Assembly (NCBI RefSeq): GCF_024296925.1
Contig: NZ_CP101125.1
Coordinates: 2,110,501-2,174,500 of the forward strand
Reading direction: 5' to 3'
DNA length: 64,000 bases
Source: Pseudomonas nunensis
GTDB taxonomy: Bacteria > Pseudomonadota > Gammaproteobacteria > Pseudomonadales > Pseudomonadaceae
Shown here piece by piece: positions 51,922 through 62,489 of this stretch. Every line of letters begins with the position of its first letter. The stretch's first letter is position 1. The notes beneath the pieces were generated by a model. The model saw nothing but the letters and a program-made list of their open reading frames with translations. It ran no database searches and had not been told where the DNA came from. The position numbers were made by a program, and so were the translations under genes.

Positions 51922-53754
51922 CTAGAGTGTGCCGTCGGCTGTCACCGGCGGTTCACTGACAGGACTTTCCGCCAATTCAAGGGGGATTTCCAGGGTGAAC
52001 ACCGCGCCCAGTTCAGGGCCATCGCTGTAGACGTTAAGGTGCCCGTTCATTTCCACGGCGGCGAGTGCGCAACTGTGCAGGCCGAAACCATGGCCTTCTT
52101 TGCGCGTGGTGAAACCATGATTGAAGATGCGCGACAGGTTCTCGGCAAGAATGCCTTCACCCTGGTCCTTGACGCTGAAGCGCAGCGTTTTACGGTTGAT
52201 GACGCAGACACTCAAGGTCATTTCCCGTTGCTGCTCGGTGACCTTGGACATCGCATATTTGGCGTTGCTGATCAGGTTGATCAGGATCAACAGCAAGCGG
52301 TGCTTGTCGCCAATGATAGTCGGGACCTCGTGGTAGTCCTTGACCACCGTGACATGGTGCCGGCTCAAGGCGCCGGAGTTCATCCGCAATGCATCTTCAA
52401 ACAGATTGATCACGTTCAAGGGCTCGACCACCCGCGCCGCGCCGGCGTAGGCCTGCTGGGTGGAAACGATGTCCTTGATGTGGTCGATACTCTTGGTCAG
52501 TTGCGACAATTCATCGACGATGCCGGACTGCTCGACCGCGATCGAATCCACCAGTTGATTGAAGTACAAGGGCAACAACTTGCCTTTTTCATCGTGGGTG
52601 ATGAATTGCCCAAGGTCTTCGGCATGCGCATTCATCATGTTTACCGCTTTGCCCAGCCCCAGGGTTTTACTGGTCGACAAGCGATGGGCGATCACATCGG
52701 CGGAGACGTTCACGCTATTCAGCACATTGCCGACGTTGTGCAACACATTGGTGGCGATTTCCGCCATGCCGGCCATTCGCGCGGCATCCACCAGTTCGCG
52801 TTCGGCCTCGATCAATTCCCGTGTGCGTTCTTCGACGCGTTGTTCAAGGCGCTCGTTGGCGGTTTGCAGTTCCTCGTTGATGTTGTTGATCACCGTGTAA
52901 CTGCGAATCAAACGTCCGGCCAGGTACACCAACAGGATCGCCATGAGGCTGGCGCAGATGGCCAGGTAAATATGGTATTGGCGGTCCTGTGCTTCCGTTC
53001 GCCGTTGGGTTTCGTTCAATAACTCATTGATGCTGTCCAGTTGTTGCGCGACCGGAATTACATTAATCCGGTCGAGCAGGTCGTTAACAATGGGTTGTTC
53101 CCGAACGATAGTATTTACATGGGTGACATAGGCGTCGAAGGGGGCTCGGCGCTCGGGAGCGAGCTGGCTCATGTACTGGCTGATAACGCTCAGTTGGTTA
53201 TCAATGGCCTGGGCGTTGTCGCTGGAGGCATATAACGCGTATTCGAGGGTGGTCAGCGTCAGATTCAGAATATTCCAGGAGTTGGACAGGTATTCCAGCT
53301 GTTGTTTATCAGTGATTTGTTTCAATAAATCCTGAATCGAGTCTTCCACCTCGGGCAGCGCATCCAGGGCGGTGCGCAGTGCGGTGTTGTGTTCCTTGAA
53401 CTGATCAACCAATAGAGTCTTGTTATGTACGGCATCCAAATAACCCTGACGTCGATCATTCCATAAGGTGGCCAGCGGGCCCGAATTGTTCAGTTTGTCC
53501 AATTGGTCCCAGCGGTTACCTGATTCGGCCGGCACTCCCAGCTGCAAACTGCTATTGATACCGATTTTAGCCCTGAGGATTTTTACCGCCCAATTGGCAT
53601 CCAGCTGTTTGAGTTGACGAACAAAGTCCCGGGATTCGAAATAAGTGGAAGTTTCGTAGGAATACGATTTGATCAGCAGGAAGATCAGCGCCGCAAAAAT
53701 AATCAGCGTTATGGCCGTCAAGCCAGTCCATGTGTAACGGCTGCTGATTTGCAT
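51922..53754 (-). CDS. Membrane sensor histidine kinase with periplasmic DAHL-like domain
   Basis: Kinase of 610 residues. First membrane segment LTAITLIIFAALIFLLI (about 10-30); a helical periplasmic region of about 230 residues rich in Leu, Asp and Asn (DAHL-like); second segment ICASLMAILLVYLAGRLI (about 265); a coiled coil (ELQTANERLEQRVEERTREL); H-box MAEIATNVLHNVGNVLNSV, in which the His is preceded by L rather than the usual SHE pattern; then N-box LINLISNAKYAM, G1 KDQGEGI and G2 GHGFGLHSCALA. ATG 53754 is chosen with GGGAG 12 bases upstream; a start 15 codons earlier is possible. No response regulator lies next to it, so it is an orphan. Convergent with the PHP gene, the stops being 14 bases apart. 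Confidence 0.88.
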   Translation of the reverse strand: MQISSRYTWTGLTAITLIIFAALIFLLIKSYSYETSTYFESRDFVRQLKQLDANWAVKILRAKIGINSSLQLGVPAESGNRWDQLDKLNNSGPLATLWNDRRQGYLDAVHNKTLLVDQFKEHNTALRTALDALPEVEDSIQDLLKQITDKQQLEYLSNSWNILNLTLTTLEYALYASSDNAQAIDNQLSVISQYMSQLAPERRAPFDAYVTHVNTIVREQPIVNDLLDRINVIPVAQQLDSINELLNETQRRTEAQDRQYHIYLAICASLMAILLVYLAGRLIRSYTVINNINEELQTANERLEQRVEERTRELIEAERELVDAARMAGMAEIATNVLHNVGNVLNSVNVSADVIAHRLSTSKTLGLGKAVNMMNAHAEDLGQFITHDEKGKLLPLYFNQLVDSIAVEQSGIVDELSQLTKSIDHIKDIVSTQQAYAGAARVVEPLNVINLFEDALRMNSGALSRHHVTVVKDYHEVPTIIGDKHRLLLILINLISNAKYAMSKVTEQQREMTLSVCVINRKTLRFSVKDQGEGILAENLSRIFNHGFTTRKEGHGFGLHSCALAAVEMNGHLNVYSDGPELGAVFTLEIPLELAESPVSEPPVTADGTL

Positions 53755-53856
53755 AATGTTTTTCAACTCCCTGAAAACGGTGATTCCCACATCATGCAAA
53801 TGCCAATGTTGTGCAGATTCTAGTCGTGTGTGGGGAAACTGCTTGCATCAACAGCG

Positions 53857-53893
53857 AAAAGCCCCGAAACCTGAGAAAGGCGTCGGGGCTTTT
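53857..53893 (-). terminator. Bidirectional hairpin terminator downstream of braC
   Basis: Stem AAAAGCCCCGA with TCGGGGCTTTT around about 15 bases, flanked by A and T runs so it could act on either strand. On the minus strand it would end the braABC transcript before the kinase promoter. Confidence 0.75.
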
Positions 53894-53922
53894 ATTTCAT
53901 CTTGAAGGCACTACACATCCCC

Positions 53923-54012
53923 TGTAGGAGCGGGCTTGCTCGCGAAAGCGTCGTATCAGCCAATACTGATGGCGACTGACACACCGCCTTCGCGAGCAAG
54001 CCCGCTCCCACA
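53923..54012. repeat. REPIN between terminator and braC
   Basis: Inverted pair with arms TGTAGGAGCGGGCTTGCTCG (one change from the usual TGTGGGAG) and CGAGCAAGCCCGCTCCCACA; same family as 25485 and 26503. It lies just after the braC stop, on its 3' side. Confidence 0.92.
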
Positions 54013-54028
54013 TTGATTACTGGCAGGT

Positions 54029-55189
54029 TCAAGCGCTAGGCTTGAACGACAGGATATCCAGGTTCTTCTTGCGAAAACTGCTCTGCGGCGTCAGGCGGAA
54101 ATACCAGTCGCGCAGCCAGCAGGCGACTTTCGATTCAGCCTGTTCGATACCGCTCATAAACCGCGCAGCCTTCACCACCCCGTTGGCTCGCGGGTGTCGA
54201 AACGCCTGGTACTTTTCCAGCGCAGCGTTCAGGTCGGACGTTTGCGTCAGGTATTGCGCCAGCACCACGGCATCTTCGATGGCCTGCGCCGCACCCTGGC
54301 CCAGGCTCGGCAACATCGGATGCGCCGCATCGCCTAACAGCACCACATGCCCGTCGCAGAATTGCTCCACCGGGTCGCGATCCCGGGCCTGCATTTTCAG
54401 GATCGCGCTTTCCGGCGTGGCGGCGATGGCCGCGACCACTTCCGGCGCCCAACCGCTGTAGGCGTCGAGTACCTCCTGTTTGCTGATGTTCAACGCGGCA
54501 TCCGCCGCATTCGCGTGGTTGCAGGTGCCCCACCAATACGCCTGGCCATCGCCGACATCGCAGAGCCCGAAGCGTTTGCCGCGACCCCAGTAATGCGCCA
54601 CGTAGCCTTCGCTCATCGTCGGGTGGCTGAAGGGCACGATGGCCAGCCAGGCGATGTAACCGCAGGGACGCGTCGGTGTGTCGCCGAGCATCTGCTGGCG
54701 GATCACCGAATTCAGGCCGTCCGCGCCAATCAGCAAATCCGCCTGCCGGGTGCTGCCGTCTTCAAACGACACCTGCACACCATCCGGGCGATGGGTATAG
54801 CCCACGCAGCGCAAGCCAGTGGTCAGCGTGTCCGGCGCCAACTGCCTGGCCAAGGCCTGCAGCAGGAGAGGGCGCTGGATATTCACACTCGGATGACCCA
54901 GTTGCTCGCCGATCTCGTGGATCGGCATGCGCGTGATCGCGTCGCCATTCTGCTTCTTGAAATAAAACTGTTTGATCACCTGGCCGGCTTGCTCCACCGG
55001 AACATCGGCGTCAATCGAATGCAGTGCCGCCATGGCATTGGCCATGATCGACAGGCCGGTGCCACCGGTGCGCAGGGTCTGGGCCGCTTCGAAGACCTCG
55101 ACCTGCCAACCCGCGCGTTGCAGGGCAATGGCGGCGGTGAGCCCGCCGATCCCGGCGCCTGCCACAATGGCTTTTTTGAGTGCTGTCAT
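54029..55189 (-). CDS. braC: FAD-dependent monooxygenase, BraC-like
   Basis: Class A flavoprotein monooxygenase of 386 residues. FAD site AIVAGAGIGGLTAAIALQRA (about 8-27), the GADGLNSVIR segment (about 160) and GDAAHPMLPSLGQGAAQAIE (about 290) are all present. In the brabantamide pathway BraC is reported to carry out the Baeyer-Villiger-like oxygenation that builds the bicyclic carbamate from a Ser-Pro-derived product. Position downstream of the Ser-Pro NRPS by 61 bases on the same strand supports the same role. Symbol given by gene order and family, not by sequence search. Confidence 0.85.
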   Translation of the reverse strand: MTALKKAIVAGAGIGGLTAAIALQRAGWQVEVFEAAQTLRTGGTGLSIMANAMAALHSIDADVPVEQAGQVIKQFYFKKQNGDAITRMPIHEIGEQLGHPSVNIQRPLLLQALARQLAPDTLTTGLRCVGYTHRPDGVQVSFEDGSTRQADLLIGADGLNSVIRQQMLGDTPTRPCGYIAWLAIVPFSHPTMSEGYVAHYWGRGKRFGLCDVGDGQAYWWGTCNHANAADAALNISKQEVLDAYSGWAPEVVAAIAATPESAILKMQARDRDPVEQFCDGHVVLLGDAAHPMLPSLGQGAAQAIEDAVVLAQYLTQTSDLNAALEKYQAFRHPRANGVVKAARFMSGIEQAESKVACWLRDWYFRLTPQSSFRKKNLDILSFKPSA

Positions 55190-55250
55190 GCCGTTCCACC
55201 TGTTTCGAGCCCGGATTGACCGGGCGTTGAGTTGTGACCGTCGGTGACGG

Positions 55251-58200
55251 CTATGCGAATGCAGCCACGCTGTCTGCGCTTTTCACCCGAGCTGCATCAA
55301 TCCGCGCCTTGATCACCTCGCCAACCCGCTGGATATGCGGCTCGCGCATCATGGTCAGATGGTCGCCTTCGATGGCGATCCGCTCCACGTGCGGCGCAAC
55401 CGTGCGCCAGCCGCGATACGGATCGCGGAATGCAGTGCCGACCAGTTCATGCGGGGCTTGCAGCACATCCGGCAACTCGACGTCCGCCGCAAACAGCGTC
55501 AATGGCAAGTCGAGTGGCGGGAAGCGGTAGTCCAGCAGCGATTGCCAGTTGGCATGGAACACCCGGTACAGCTGATCCAGCGTCGCCAGGGTAATGCTGG
55601 CGTCGAAAATCCCTTGGGCGATGCCGTGTTGTTTGATCGCTTCGAAGGCTTGCGGATCGCTCATGGATGAGAAATCCAGGGCTTGATAGGCGTAGTCCTT
55701 CTGGCCATCGCCGCTGAGCAATTCCCACATGAACCAGTTCATGAACTCGCTGCGCTCGATCTGCACCTCGCCCTGGCTGATCCGCACGATGGTGTCGAGC
55801 AAAAACACGTTATGCAGGCGCCGGCCGCGCCGCTTCAACTCGCTCGCGAGTTCATAGGCGACCACGCCGCCGTAGGACCAGCCGCCAATGTTCAGCGGAC
55901 CGGTGGGGGCGACCTGCTCAATCGCATCGGCGTAATGCACAGCCTGAGCCTGCACCGATTGCAATGGCGCGCGGCTGTCCCAGGTGCCGGGTGCTTGCAG
56001 GGCGTACAGCTGAACCCGATCCTTGAGCACCCGCGCCAATGCGGCATAACACAGCACATGCCCACCGATGGGGTGCACGAGGAACAGCGTTGGCACACGC
56101 TTCGCGTTTTTGAAATCCACCAGCGCACCGGTCTGCCCGTGGCCGGCCTCGCTCTGCTGCAACACCTGGGCAAATTCGGCGATGGTCGGCGCCTGGATAA
56201 AGTCTGACAGCGACGGCTCGCAGCCTTGATGCCTGGCCAGCATCGCAATCAGCCGGACGGCCTTCAGGGAGTTGCCGCCCAGCTCGAAGAAATTGTCATG
56301 GACGCTGATCTCTTCCAGCTCCAGGGTTTCCTGCCAATAGGCCTGCAGCAGGTCTTCCCAGGTGTTTCGCGGCGCGGTGAACGGCCGCAGCAAGGTGGTT
56401 TGCACGTCGACCTTTTGCAGGCGCTGGCGATCAATCTTGCCGGTCGGGCCGAGTGGGATATGCGCGATGCTGACCAGGGTGTTGGGCAGCATGTAATCGG
56501 GCAGCGTCAGGCGCATTTCGGCCTTGAGTCGATCCAGGTCCAGTTCGCGTCCCGGCATCACTTGAACAAAACCGACCAGATACCGACCGCCATCCGCTGC
56601 CTGCTTGTCGATCACCGCCACTTGCTGAATATCGGCACCGAACTGTGCGGAACCGAGCATCGCCACTTCAATCTCGCCCAACTCGACGCGATAACCACGA
56701 ATCTTCACCTGCGCATCGCTGCGACCCTGATAGATCAGGTCGCCCCAAGGCAGGTAGAAGCCAACGTCGCCGGTCTCGTATAACCGACGGTTCTCACCCT
56801 CCAGTTCGCGATAGACAAAGCGTTCGGCAGTCAGGTCCGGTTGATTCCAGTAACCGTTGGCCAGGCACAGGCCTTCGATGAACAAATCACCGCTGACCCC
56901 GACCGGACAGGCATTGCCCGCCGCATCCAGCACGTGCATGCGCACGCCATCGATCGGCACGCCAATCGGTGGCATGTTCGGCCAGTCCGCGCTGGCGCCT
57001 TCAAGCCGCAGGCTGGTGACCACGTGCGCTTCGGTCGGGCCGTAATGGTTTTCCACCCGGCAGTCGTCGAGGCTGTCGATCAGGTGACGGATTTCAGCGG
57101 TGATTTTCAGCTGCTCGCCCGCCACGTTGATCTGGCGCAGCGAAGCGGGGCGGATGCCGAGCTGCATCGCGACTTCGGCCAAGCCCTGGAACGCGACGTA
57201 AGGCAGGAACAAGCGATTGATCTCCTGCGCGCCGATAAATTTCAGCAACCGAATGAAGTCGTAACGCAGCGCCTCATCGATCATCACCAGTTCTGCGCCG
57301 CTCGACAGGGTCGAGAGGATTTCCTGGAACGAAACGTCGAACGAGATCGGCGAATATTGCAGCGTCTTCAGCGGCGCGTTCGTGGCGTCCTGCTGGCGGG
57401 TTTGCCAGCGGATCATATTGCCCAAGGCGTGATGTGGCATGGCCACGCCTTTCGGCCGTCCGGTCGAGCCGGAGGTGTAGAGCAGATAAGCGTTATCGTC
57501 TCCGCAAATCCCGGCCGCTATCGACGCCACTCGCTGATGACAGCGCGCCAGATTGTCATCGAACTCGGCGACCACACCTTCCCAGTGCCGCCGCTCGACC
57601 TGGCTGCCGAGGGTCGCCACCAGATTGGTCGAGCCGTCACCGGACAGCACCAGACGCGGCTGCGAGTCGTCGAGGATCAGACGAATGCGGTCCTGCGGGT
57701 AACTCATGTCAATCGGCACATACGCGGCGCCGGCCTGGATCACACCAAGAAGCGCGATGATCAGTTCGGGGGAACGCGGCATCATGATTGCCACCCGGTC
57801 ACCCGGACCGATACCGCGCCGGTGCAGCCAACTTGCCAGTTGGGCGCTGCGGTCCGCCAGTTGCCGGTACGACAGACTGGTCTGGGCAAAACTCACGGCG
57901 ACTTGTTCGTCATATCGCGCGAAGCTGTCCAGCAGCAACGTCGAGAGATTGCCGTGGGTCGCTGGCGCCGTGTGCTCGATGCGCGGCATCCAGTCCGGTA
58001 TGCGCGGCGGCGCGTCGGGGTTGGCGATCATCAATTCAAGGGTGCGCAGCATGTAATCGGCATAGACCTCGACCTGACTGGTCGCGACACGCGCCGTGCG
58101 GTAGTCGGTCTTCAGCATCAGCGAACCGTTGGAGGGGTGACGGCCCGCCGTGGTCAGCAAGTCATAGTTGCTCGCCTCGGTGGTTTCCCAACCGGTGAGG

Positions 58201-61200
58201 ATTTCTTCACCCGGCGCCAGCAGGTCGTTGAGCACGTAGAAATCGACGTAGTTGAACACCACGTTCAGCGCCACATCGGTTTCCCGGTGAATCAGCGCGA
58301 ACGGGTAGCGCCTGTGCGCAAACACCTGTTGTTCCTGGTGCATCAGACCGCGAATCACATCGAGCCAATTGCTGCCCTGGGTGCTGAAGCGTATGGGCAA
58401 GCTATTGAGGAACAGCCCCAGCACTTGAGCGCTGTCCTCAAACTCGGGACGACCATGACTGATCACGCCGCACAACACCTCTTGCTGATTCGACACGATG
58501 GCCTGGGCAAAACCGTGGGCCGCCAGCAGCACCGCGCGCAAGGGCAGGTCCTGGTCGCGGCAGAACGCTTCGAGCCGGGCCACATCCGCTGCGGGCATCT
58601 CGCGGTAAGCCGATCGGTGCGGCGTCGGGTCCGGGGCCACCGCGTGGGTCCAACTGGTCATCGATGCGGCGGGCGCATCGTGCAGGTAATCGCGCCAGAA
58701 TTGGCGGTGCACCTCGCTGGCCATGGCGGCCTGTTCGAGTACGACAAAGTCGGCGGGTGTGGTGCTCAGGGCCGGCAGTGGGGTTTCGGAGGTGTAGAGC
58801 GTAATCAGGTCACGCATCAACGTGGCGACACTCCAGCCATCGAGAATCGCGTGGTGGAAGCTGAACACCAGATCAATCTCATCCGTGCCGACGGCCACGC
58901 CAAATTGATACAGCGGCGCTTGGTGCCAGTCTTCGCGGTGACGTTTGCGTTCCTCGATGTAGGTCGCAACCGCCTGCTCGCGATCAGCAGGGCTCGGCGA
59001 AACGATGAGCTGCACCGGCGACTCCACCACCGAATGCACCCGCGCCATCGGCGCTTCGGTATGCCCGACATCGAAGGACATGCGCAACGCCGGGTGCCGC
59101 TGGATCAAGGCGCGGCACGCCCGGTCCCAGGCCACGGGGTCCCATTTCAGGCGCAGGCGATAGCGGAAGATGTCGTGATAGATCGCCGAATCCGGGTGCA
59201 TCATCGAGTGGTAGATCATCCCGACTTGCAGTTGCGACGCGGCAAACACATCATCGAATTCACCGGCGCTGGCCAGGCGAATCGCCTCGGGCACTTGGGC
59301 AAACGGTGCCACATGCGCCAAGGGTGCAAGTCTGGTAGAAGTGCCGCCGTGGGCCTCAACGCTTTCGGCCAGTTGCGCGATGCTCGGGTGCTGGTAGATC
59401 TGCGCCAGCGTCAGGGCGATCCCTTGCTCACGGGCCTTGACCTGCAAGTGGATGACTTTCAGGGAGTCGCCGCCGAGCATGAAGTAGTTATCGTGGATGC
59501 CCAGTTCCGAGCGCTTGAGGTTGTCCCGCCAGAGTTCGGCCAGCGTGTGTTCCAGCGCCGAGCGCGGCGCCGTTGCATCACGGCGACCCAGGGTTTCGTC
59601 GGGTTCGGGCAGGGCCTTGCGGTCGAGCTTGCCGTTGACGTTCAACGGGAATTGCTCAAGCTGAATCAGATGCCGGGGCACCATGTAGTCGGGGACTTGC
59701 TGCTGCAAGGTTGCCTGCAATGTTTGCGGTGATAGCTCAACGCCCGGCTCGCCGACAAGGTAGGCGCACAACCAGGCATCGCCTTCGGTCTGCTGACGGG
59801 CGATCACCACCGCTTCCTTGACGCCTTCGCACGCCACCAGCCGCGATTCAATCTCGCCCAACTCAATGCGCAGGCCACGAATCTTCACCTGGAAGTCATT
59901 GCGGCCCAGGTATTCGAGGCTGCCATCCGGCAACCAACGACCCAGATCACCGGTCTTGTACAGGCGCGTTTGAGGATCGGCCTGGAACGGATCACGAATA
60001 AACCGCTCGGCGGTGAGTTCGGGGCGATTCAAGTAGCCCCGCGCGACACCGATGCCACCGATGTGCAGCTCGCCGGCAATCCCCGGCGGTAGCGGTTGCA
60101 GGTTGCCGTCGAGCACATGCAGTTGGGTATTGGCGATGGGCTGGCCGATTGGCACGATGCCGTTGTGCACGCCGGGCCGGCAATGCCAGGCCGTGACGTC
60201 GATCGCCGCTTCAGTGGGACCGTAGAGGTTGTGCAGTTGCACGTTCGGCAGTTGCTCGAAAAAACGCTCCTGCAAGGCATAGGGCAAGGCTTCGCCACTG
60301 CACAGCACCTGCTTGAGTGCAGGCAAACGCTTGTGCTCGGCCTGATCGAGAAACACCTGCAACATCGACGGCACGAAATGCAGCAGCGTGATGCCCGCGC
60401 TCGCCATGATGTCCATCAAATAGCCGGGATCCTGATGCCCACCGGGCGCCGCCACTACCAGCTGCGCACCGCTGAGCAGCGGCAGGAAAAACTCCCAGAC
60501 CGACACATCGAAACTGAACGGAGTCTTTTGCAGGACAACGCTGTGCTCATCGACACCATAAGCATCACGGGCCCAGAGCAGACGATTGACCACGCCGTCA
60601 TGCTGATTCATCACGCCTTTGGGCAGGCCGGTAGAGCCGGAGGTGTAAATCACGTAGGCGAGGTGTTGCGGCGTCAGGCCGAGGACGGGGTTTTCATCCG
60701 GTTGCCGGGCGAGCTGTTCGCGGTCGGTGTCGAGGCACAACACCGGCACCGTCACGGCAGGCAGGCTGTCCAGCAAGGCGCGAGTGCTGATCAGGACGCC
60801 GGGCTCACTGTCACTGAGCATGTGGCTCAAGCGGTCGGCAGGGTAGCCCGGATCCAGCGGGACGTAAGCGGCTCCCGCTTTCAGAATGCCCAGCAGACCG
60901 ACCACCATCTCCAGACTGCGCTCCACGCAAATGGCCACGCGGTCGTCCGGGCGGATCCCGCGTTCCAGCAAGGCATGCGCCAACTGATTGGCCTGGCGAT
61001 TCAGTGCGTCGTAGGTCAGCGACTGGTTCTCAAAGCGTACGGCAATCGCGTCCGGGCGAGCCGCGACTTGCGCCTCGATCAACTCATGCAGCAGCGGCTG
61101 TTTCGGGTAATCGACTTCGGTGCGATTCCATTCGTCCAACAATAAGCGTTCAGCAGCCGGCATCAGCTCCAGGGCGTTGACCGGCACATCGAAATCAGCC

Positions 61201-62489
61201 GCCACGGCGTGCAGAAGGCTCATGAAACGTTGTTGCAGCGCGTCGATCTGCGCGGCATCGAAGTACGCTTCGTTGTAGATGAAATGCATCCACACATCGT
61301 CATCCGGCCCGGCTTCACGCACGTGCATCGCCAGGGGATTCTGTTCGTAGCCGTTACTCAGTTTGACCGGGTGGGCGAGGGTGGCGTCGTACCACGTGTC
61401 CTGGTCTTGCTCGAAGGACACCACCAGGTCGAACAACTGCCGCCGACCCAGGTTGTGCAAGCCGAGTTCACGGTTCAGTTCGCTCAACGGATAACGCTGG
61501 TAGCGATAATCCTGCTTCAGCGTGAGGGCAATCTGGCCGACCAGTTCGGCAAAGGTCAGGTCGGTACCGAGGCTCAGGCGAACCGGGCTCATGCCGACGA
61601 ACAAACCGACCGTGGCCTTGTGCGCGGCATTCGCGCGATTGAGGATCGGCAGGCCGATCACGATCTCGTCGCGCTGGGCCACCCGGGCGAAGTAGCTGTA
61701 CAGCGCGCCCAGCATCACATGGAAAATCGACCCTTGGCCGCTGGCCTTCGTCAGTTCGCCGAGACGGTTGTACAGCGCACGCGGCAAGCGCCAGGTGTGG
61801 TTCTGGCTCGGCACCAGGCCTTGCCCGACACGGCTTTCAGTACGCGGCGCGAGCAATGGTTCGGGCAGCGTCCGGTATTTTTCCAGCCAATAGTGGCGCT
61901 GGCGCTGGAATGCCGCCGAGGCTTTTTCGCTGCCTTGCTGTTCAAGAAAGGCCTGATAACTCGGTGCCGGCAGCATCGGTTCCGAGGCGCTGTAGGCCTC
62001 GCTGATAGCTTTGCCAATCATGGCAAATGACCAGCCATCAACGATCAGGTGATGGCAATTGAAGAAAAAGTAATACAGGTCTTCCCGCACTTTCAGCAGT
62101 TCGGTGCGATACAGCGGACCGTCATCAAACGAGAACGGTGTTTGCAGGTTTTCTTCCAGCAGCGCCAGTGCGGCGGCTTCGGGATCGGCCTGTGCCGAGA
62201 CGTCGATCAAGGAGTACGCCGCGCTGACCGAGGCCAGGAAGCGTTGGCGCGGCAACGGATGATCAACCGAGCCCGGCACCAGTTGCGTGCGCAGCGCGTC
62301 GTGGCGACTGACCACCTGGTCAATCGCGTGCTGCATCCGCGTGGCATCCACCGCGCCATTGATCCGGGCATAACCGCCGATGTTGTACAGCGGTGAATCT
62401 TCGTGCAACCGCTGGTCCAGCCAGATATCCAGTTGCGGAGCCGTCAGCGGGTAAAGCAGGTCGCTCGAAACGGGCGTGACCTGAGTCAT
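55251..62489 (-). CDS. braB: Bimodular NRPS, BraB-like: C-A(Ser)-T-C-A(Pro)-T-TE
   Basis: Peptide synthetase of 2412 residues. Domains: starter condensation domain with HHLIVDG (146-152), as in N-acylating starters; A1 (about 460-960) with YVIYTSGSTGLPKG near 613 and code DVWHLSLIDK, the standard serine code; T1 (NYFMLGGDSLK, about 1003); C2 with HHAILDG (about 1215); A2 (about 1530-2020) with LLYTSGSTGRPKG near 1676 and code DVQFNAHVVK, proline; T2 (NFFELGGNSLK, about 2073); thioesterase GWSYGG (about 2203). An N-acyl Ser-Pro product released by TE fits the brabantamide model, in which BraC then forms the cyclocarbamate and BraA adds rhamnose. ATG 62489 follows GGAGAACTTT. Middle gene of a minus-strand operon. 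Confidence 0.9.
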   Translation of the reverse strand: MTQVTPVSSDLLYPLTAPQLDIWLDQRLHEDSPLYNIGGYARINGAVDATRMQHAIDQVVSRHDALRTQLVPGSVDHPLPRQRFLASVSAAYSLIDVSAQADPEAAALALLEENLQTPFSFDDGPLYRTELLKVREDLYYFFFNCHHLIVDGWSFAMIGKAISEAYSASEPMLPAPSYQAFLEQQGSEKASAAFQRQRHYWLEKYRTLPEPLLAPRTESRVGQGLVPSQNHTWRLPRALYNRLGELTKASGQGSIFHVMLGALYSYFARVAQRDEIVIGLPILNRANAAHKATVGLFVGMSPVRLSLGTDLTFAELVGQIALTLKQDYRYQRYPLSELNRELGLHNLGRRQLFDLVVSFEQDQDTWYDATLAHPVKLSNGYEQNPLAMHVREAGPDDDVWMHFIYNEAYFDAAQIDALQQRFMSLLHAVAADFDVPVNALELMPAAERLLLDEWNRTEVDYPKQPLLHELIEAQVAARPDAIAVRFENQSLTYDALNRQANQLAHALLERGIRPDDRVAICVERSLEMVVGLLGILKAGAAYVPLDPGYPADRLSHMLSDSEPGVLISTRALLDSLPAVTVPVLCLDTDREQLARQPDENPVLGLTPQHLAYVIYTSGSTGLPKGVMNQHDGVVNRLLWARDAYGVDEHSVVLQKTPFSFDVSVWEFFLPLLSGAQLVVAAPGGHQDPGYLMDIMASAGITLLHFVPSMLQVFLDQAEHKRLPALKQVLCSGEALPYALQERFFEQLPNVQLHNLYGPTEAAIDVTAWHCRPGVHNGIVPIGQPIANTQLHVLDGNLQPLPPGIAGELHIGGIGVARGYLNRPELTAERFIRDPFQADPQTRLYKTGDLGRWLPDGSLEYLGRNDFQVKIRGLRIELGEIESRLVACEGVKEAVVIARQQTEGDAWLCAYLVGEPGVELSPQTLQATLQQQVPDYMVPRHLIQLEQFPLNVNGKLDRKALPEPDETLGRRDATAPRSALEHTLAELWRDNLKRSELGIHDNYFMLGGDSLKVIHLQVKAREQGIALTLAQIYQHPSIAQLAESVEAHGGTSTRLAPLAHVAPFAQVPEAIRLASAGEFDDVFAASQLQVGMIYHSMMHPDSAIYHDIFRYRLRLKWDPVAWDRACRALIQRHPALRMSFDVGHTEAPMARVHSVVESPVQLIVSPSPADREQAVATYIEERKRHREDWHQAPLYQFGVAVGTDEIDLVFSFHHAILDGWSVATLMRDLITLYTSETPLPALSTTPADFVVLEQAAMASEVHRQFWRDYLHDAPAASMTSWTHAVAPDPTPHRSAYREMPAADVARLEAFCRDQDLPLRAVLLAAHGFAQAIVSNQQEVLCGVISHGRPEFEDSAQVLGLFLNSLPIRFSTQGSNWLDVIRGLMHQEQQVFAHRRYPFALIHRETDVALNVVFNYVDFYVLNDLLAPGEEILTGWETTEASNYDLLTTAGRHPSNGSLMLKTDYRTARVATSQVEVYADYMLRTLELMIANPDAPPRIPDWMPRIEHTAPATHGNLSTLLLDSFARYDEQVAVSFAQTSLSYRQLADRSAQLASWLHRRGIGPGDRVAIMMPRSPELIIALLGVIQAGAAYVPIDMSYPQDRIRLILDDSQPRLVLSGDGSTNLVATLGSQVERRHWEGVVAEFDDNLARCHQRVASIAAGICGDDNAYLLYTSGSTGRPKGVAMPHHALGNMIRWQTRQQDATNAPLKTLQYSPISFDVSFQEILSTLSSGAELVMIDEALRYDFIRLLKFIGAQEINRLFLPYVAFQGLAEVAMQLGIRPASLRQINVAGEQLKITAEIRHLIDSLDDCRVENHYGPTEAHVVTSLRLEGASADWPNMPPIGVPIDGVRMHVLDAAGNACPVGVSGDLFIEGLCLANGYWNQPDLTAERFVYRELEGENRRLYETGDVGFYLPWGDLIYQGRSDAQVKIRGYRVELGEIEVAMLGSAQFGADIQQVAVIDKQAADGGRYLVGFVQVMPGRELDLDRLKAEMRLTLPDYMLPNTLVSIAHIPLGPTGKIDRQRLQKVDVQTTLLRPFTAPRNTWEDLLQAYWQETLELEEISVHDNFFELGGNSLKAVRLIAMLARHQGCEPSLSDFIQAPTIAEFAQVLQQSEAGHGQTGALVDFKNAKRVPTLFLVHPIGGHVLCYAALARVLKDRVQLYALQAPGTWDSRAPLQSVQAQAVHYADAIEQVAPTGPLNIGGWSYGGVVAYELASELKRRGRRLHNVFLLDTIVRISQGEVQIERSEFMNWFMWELLSGDGQKDYAYQALDFSSMSDPQAFEAIKQHGIAQGIFDASITLATLDQLYRVFHANWQSLLDYRFPPLDLPLTLFAADVELPDVLQAPHELVGTAFRDPYRGWRTVAPHVERIAIEGDHLTMMREPHIQRVGEVIKARIDAARVKSADSVAAFA

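Noticed and set aside
52039..53022. Plus-strand 327-codon frame opposite the histidine kinase
   Set aside because: Antisense to the kinase core motifs, with no family features of its own.
56841..59732. Plus-strand 963-codon frame opposite braB
   Set aside because: It is antisense to the second module of the Ser-Pro synthetase and contains no recognisable domain.
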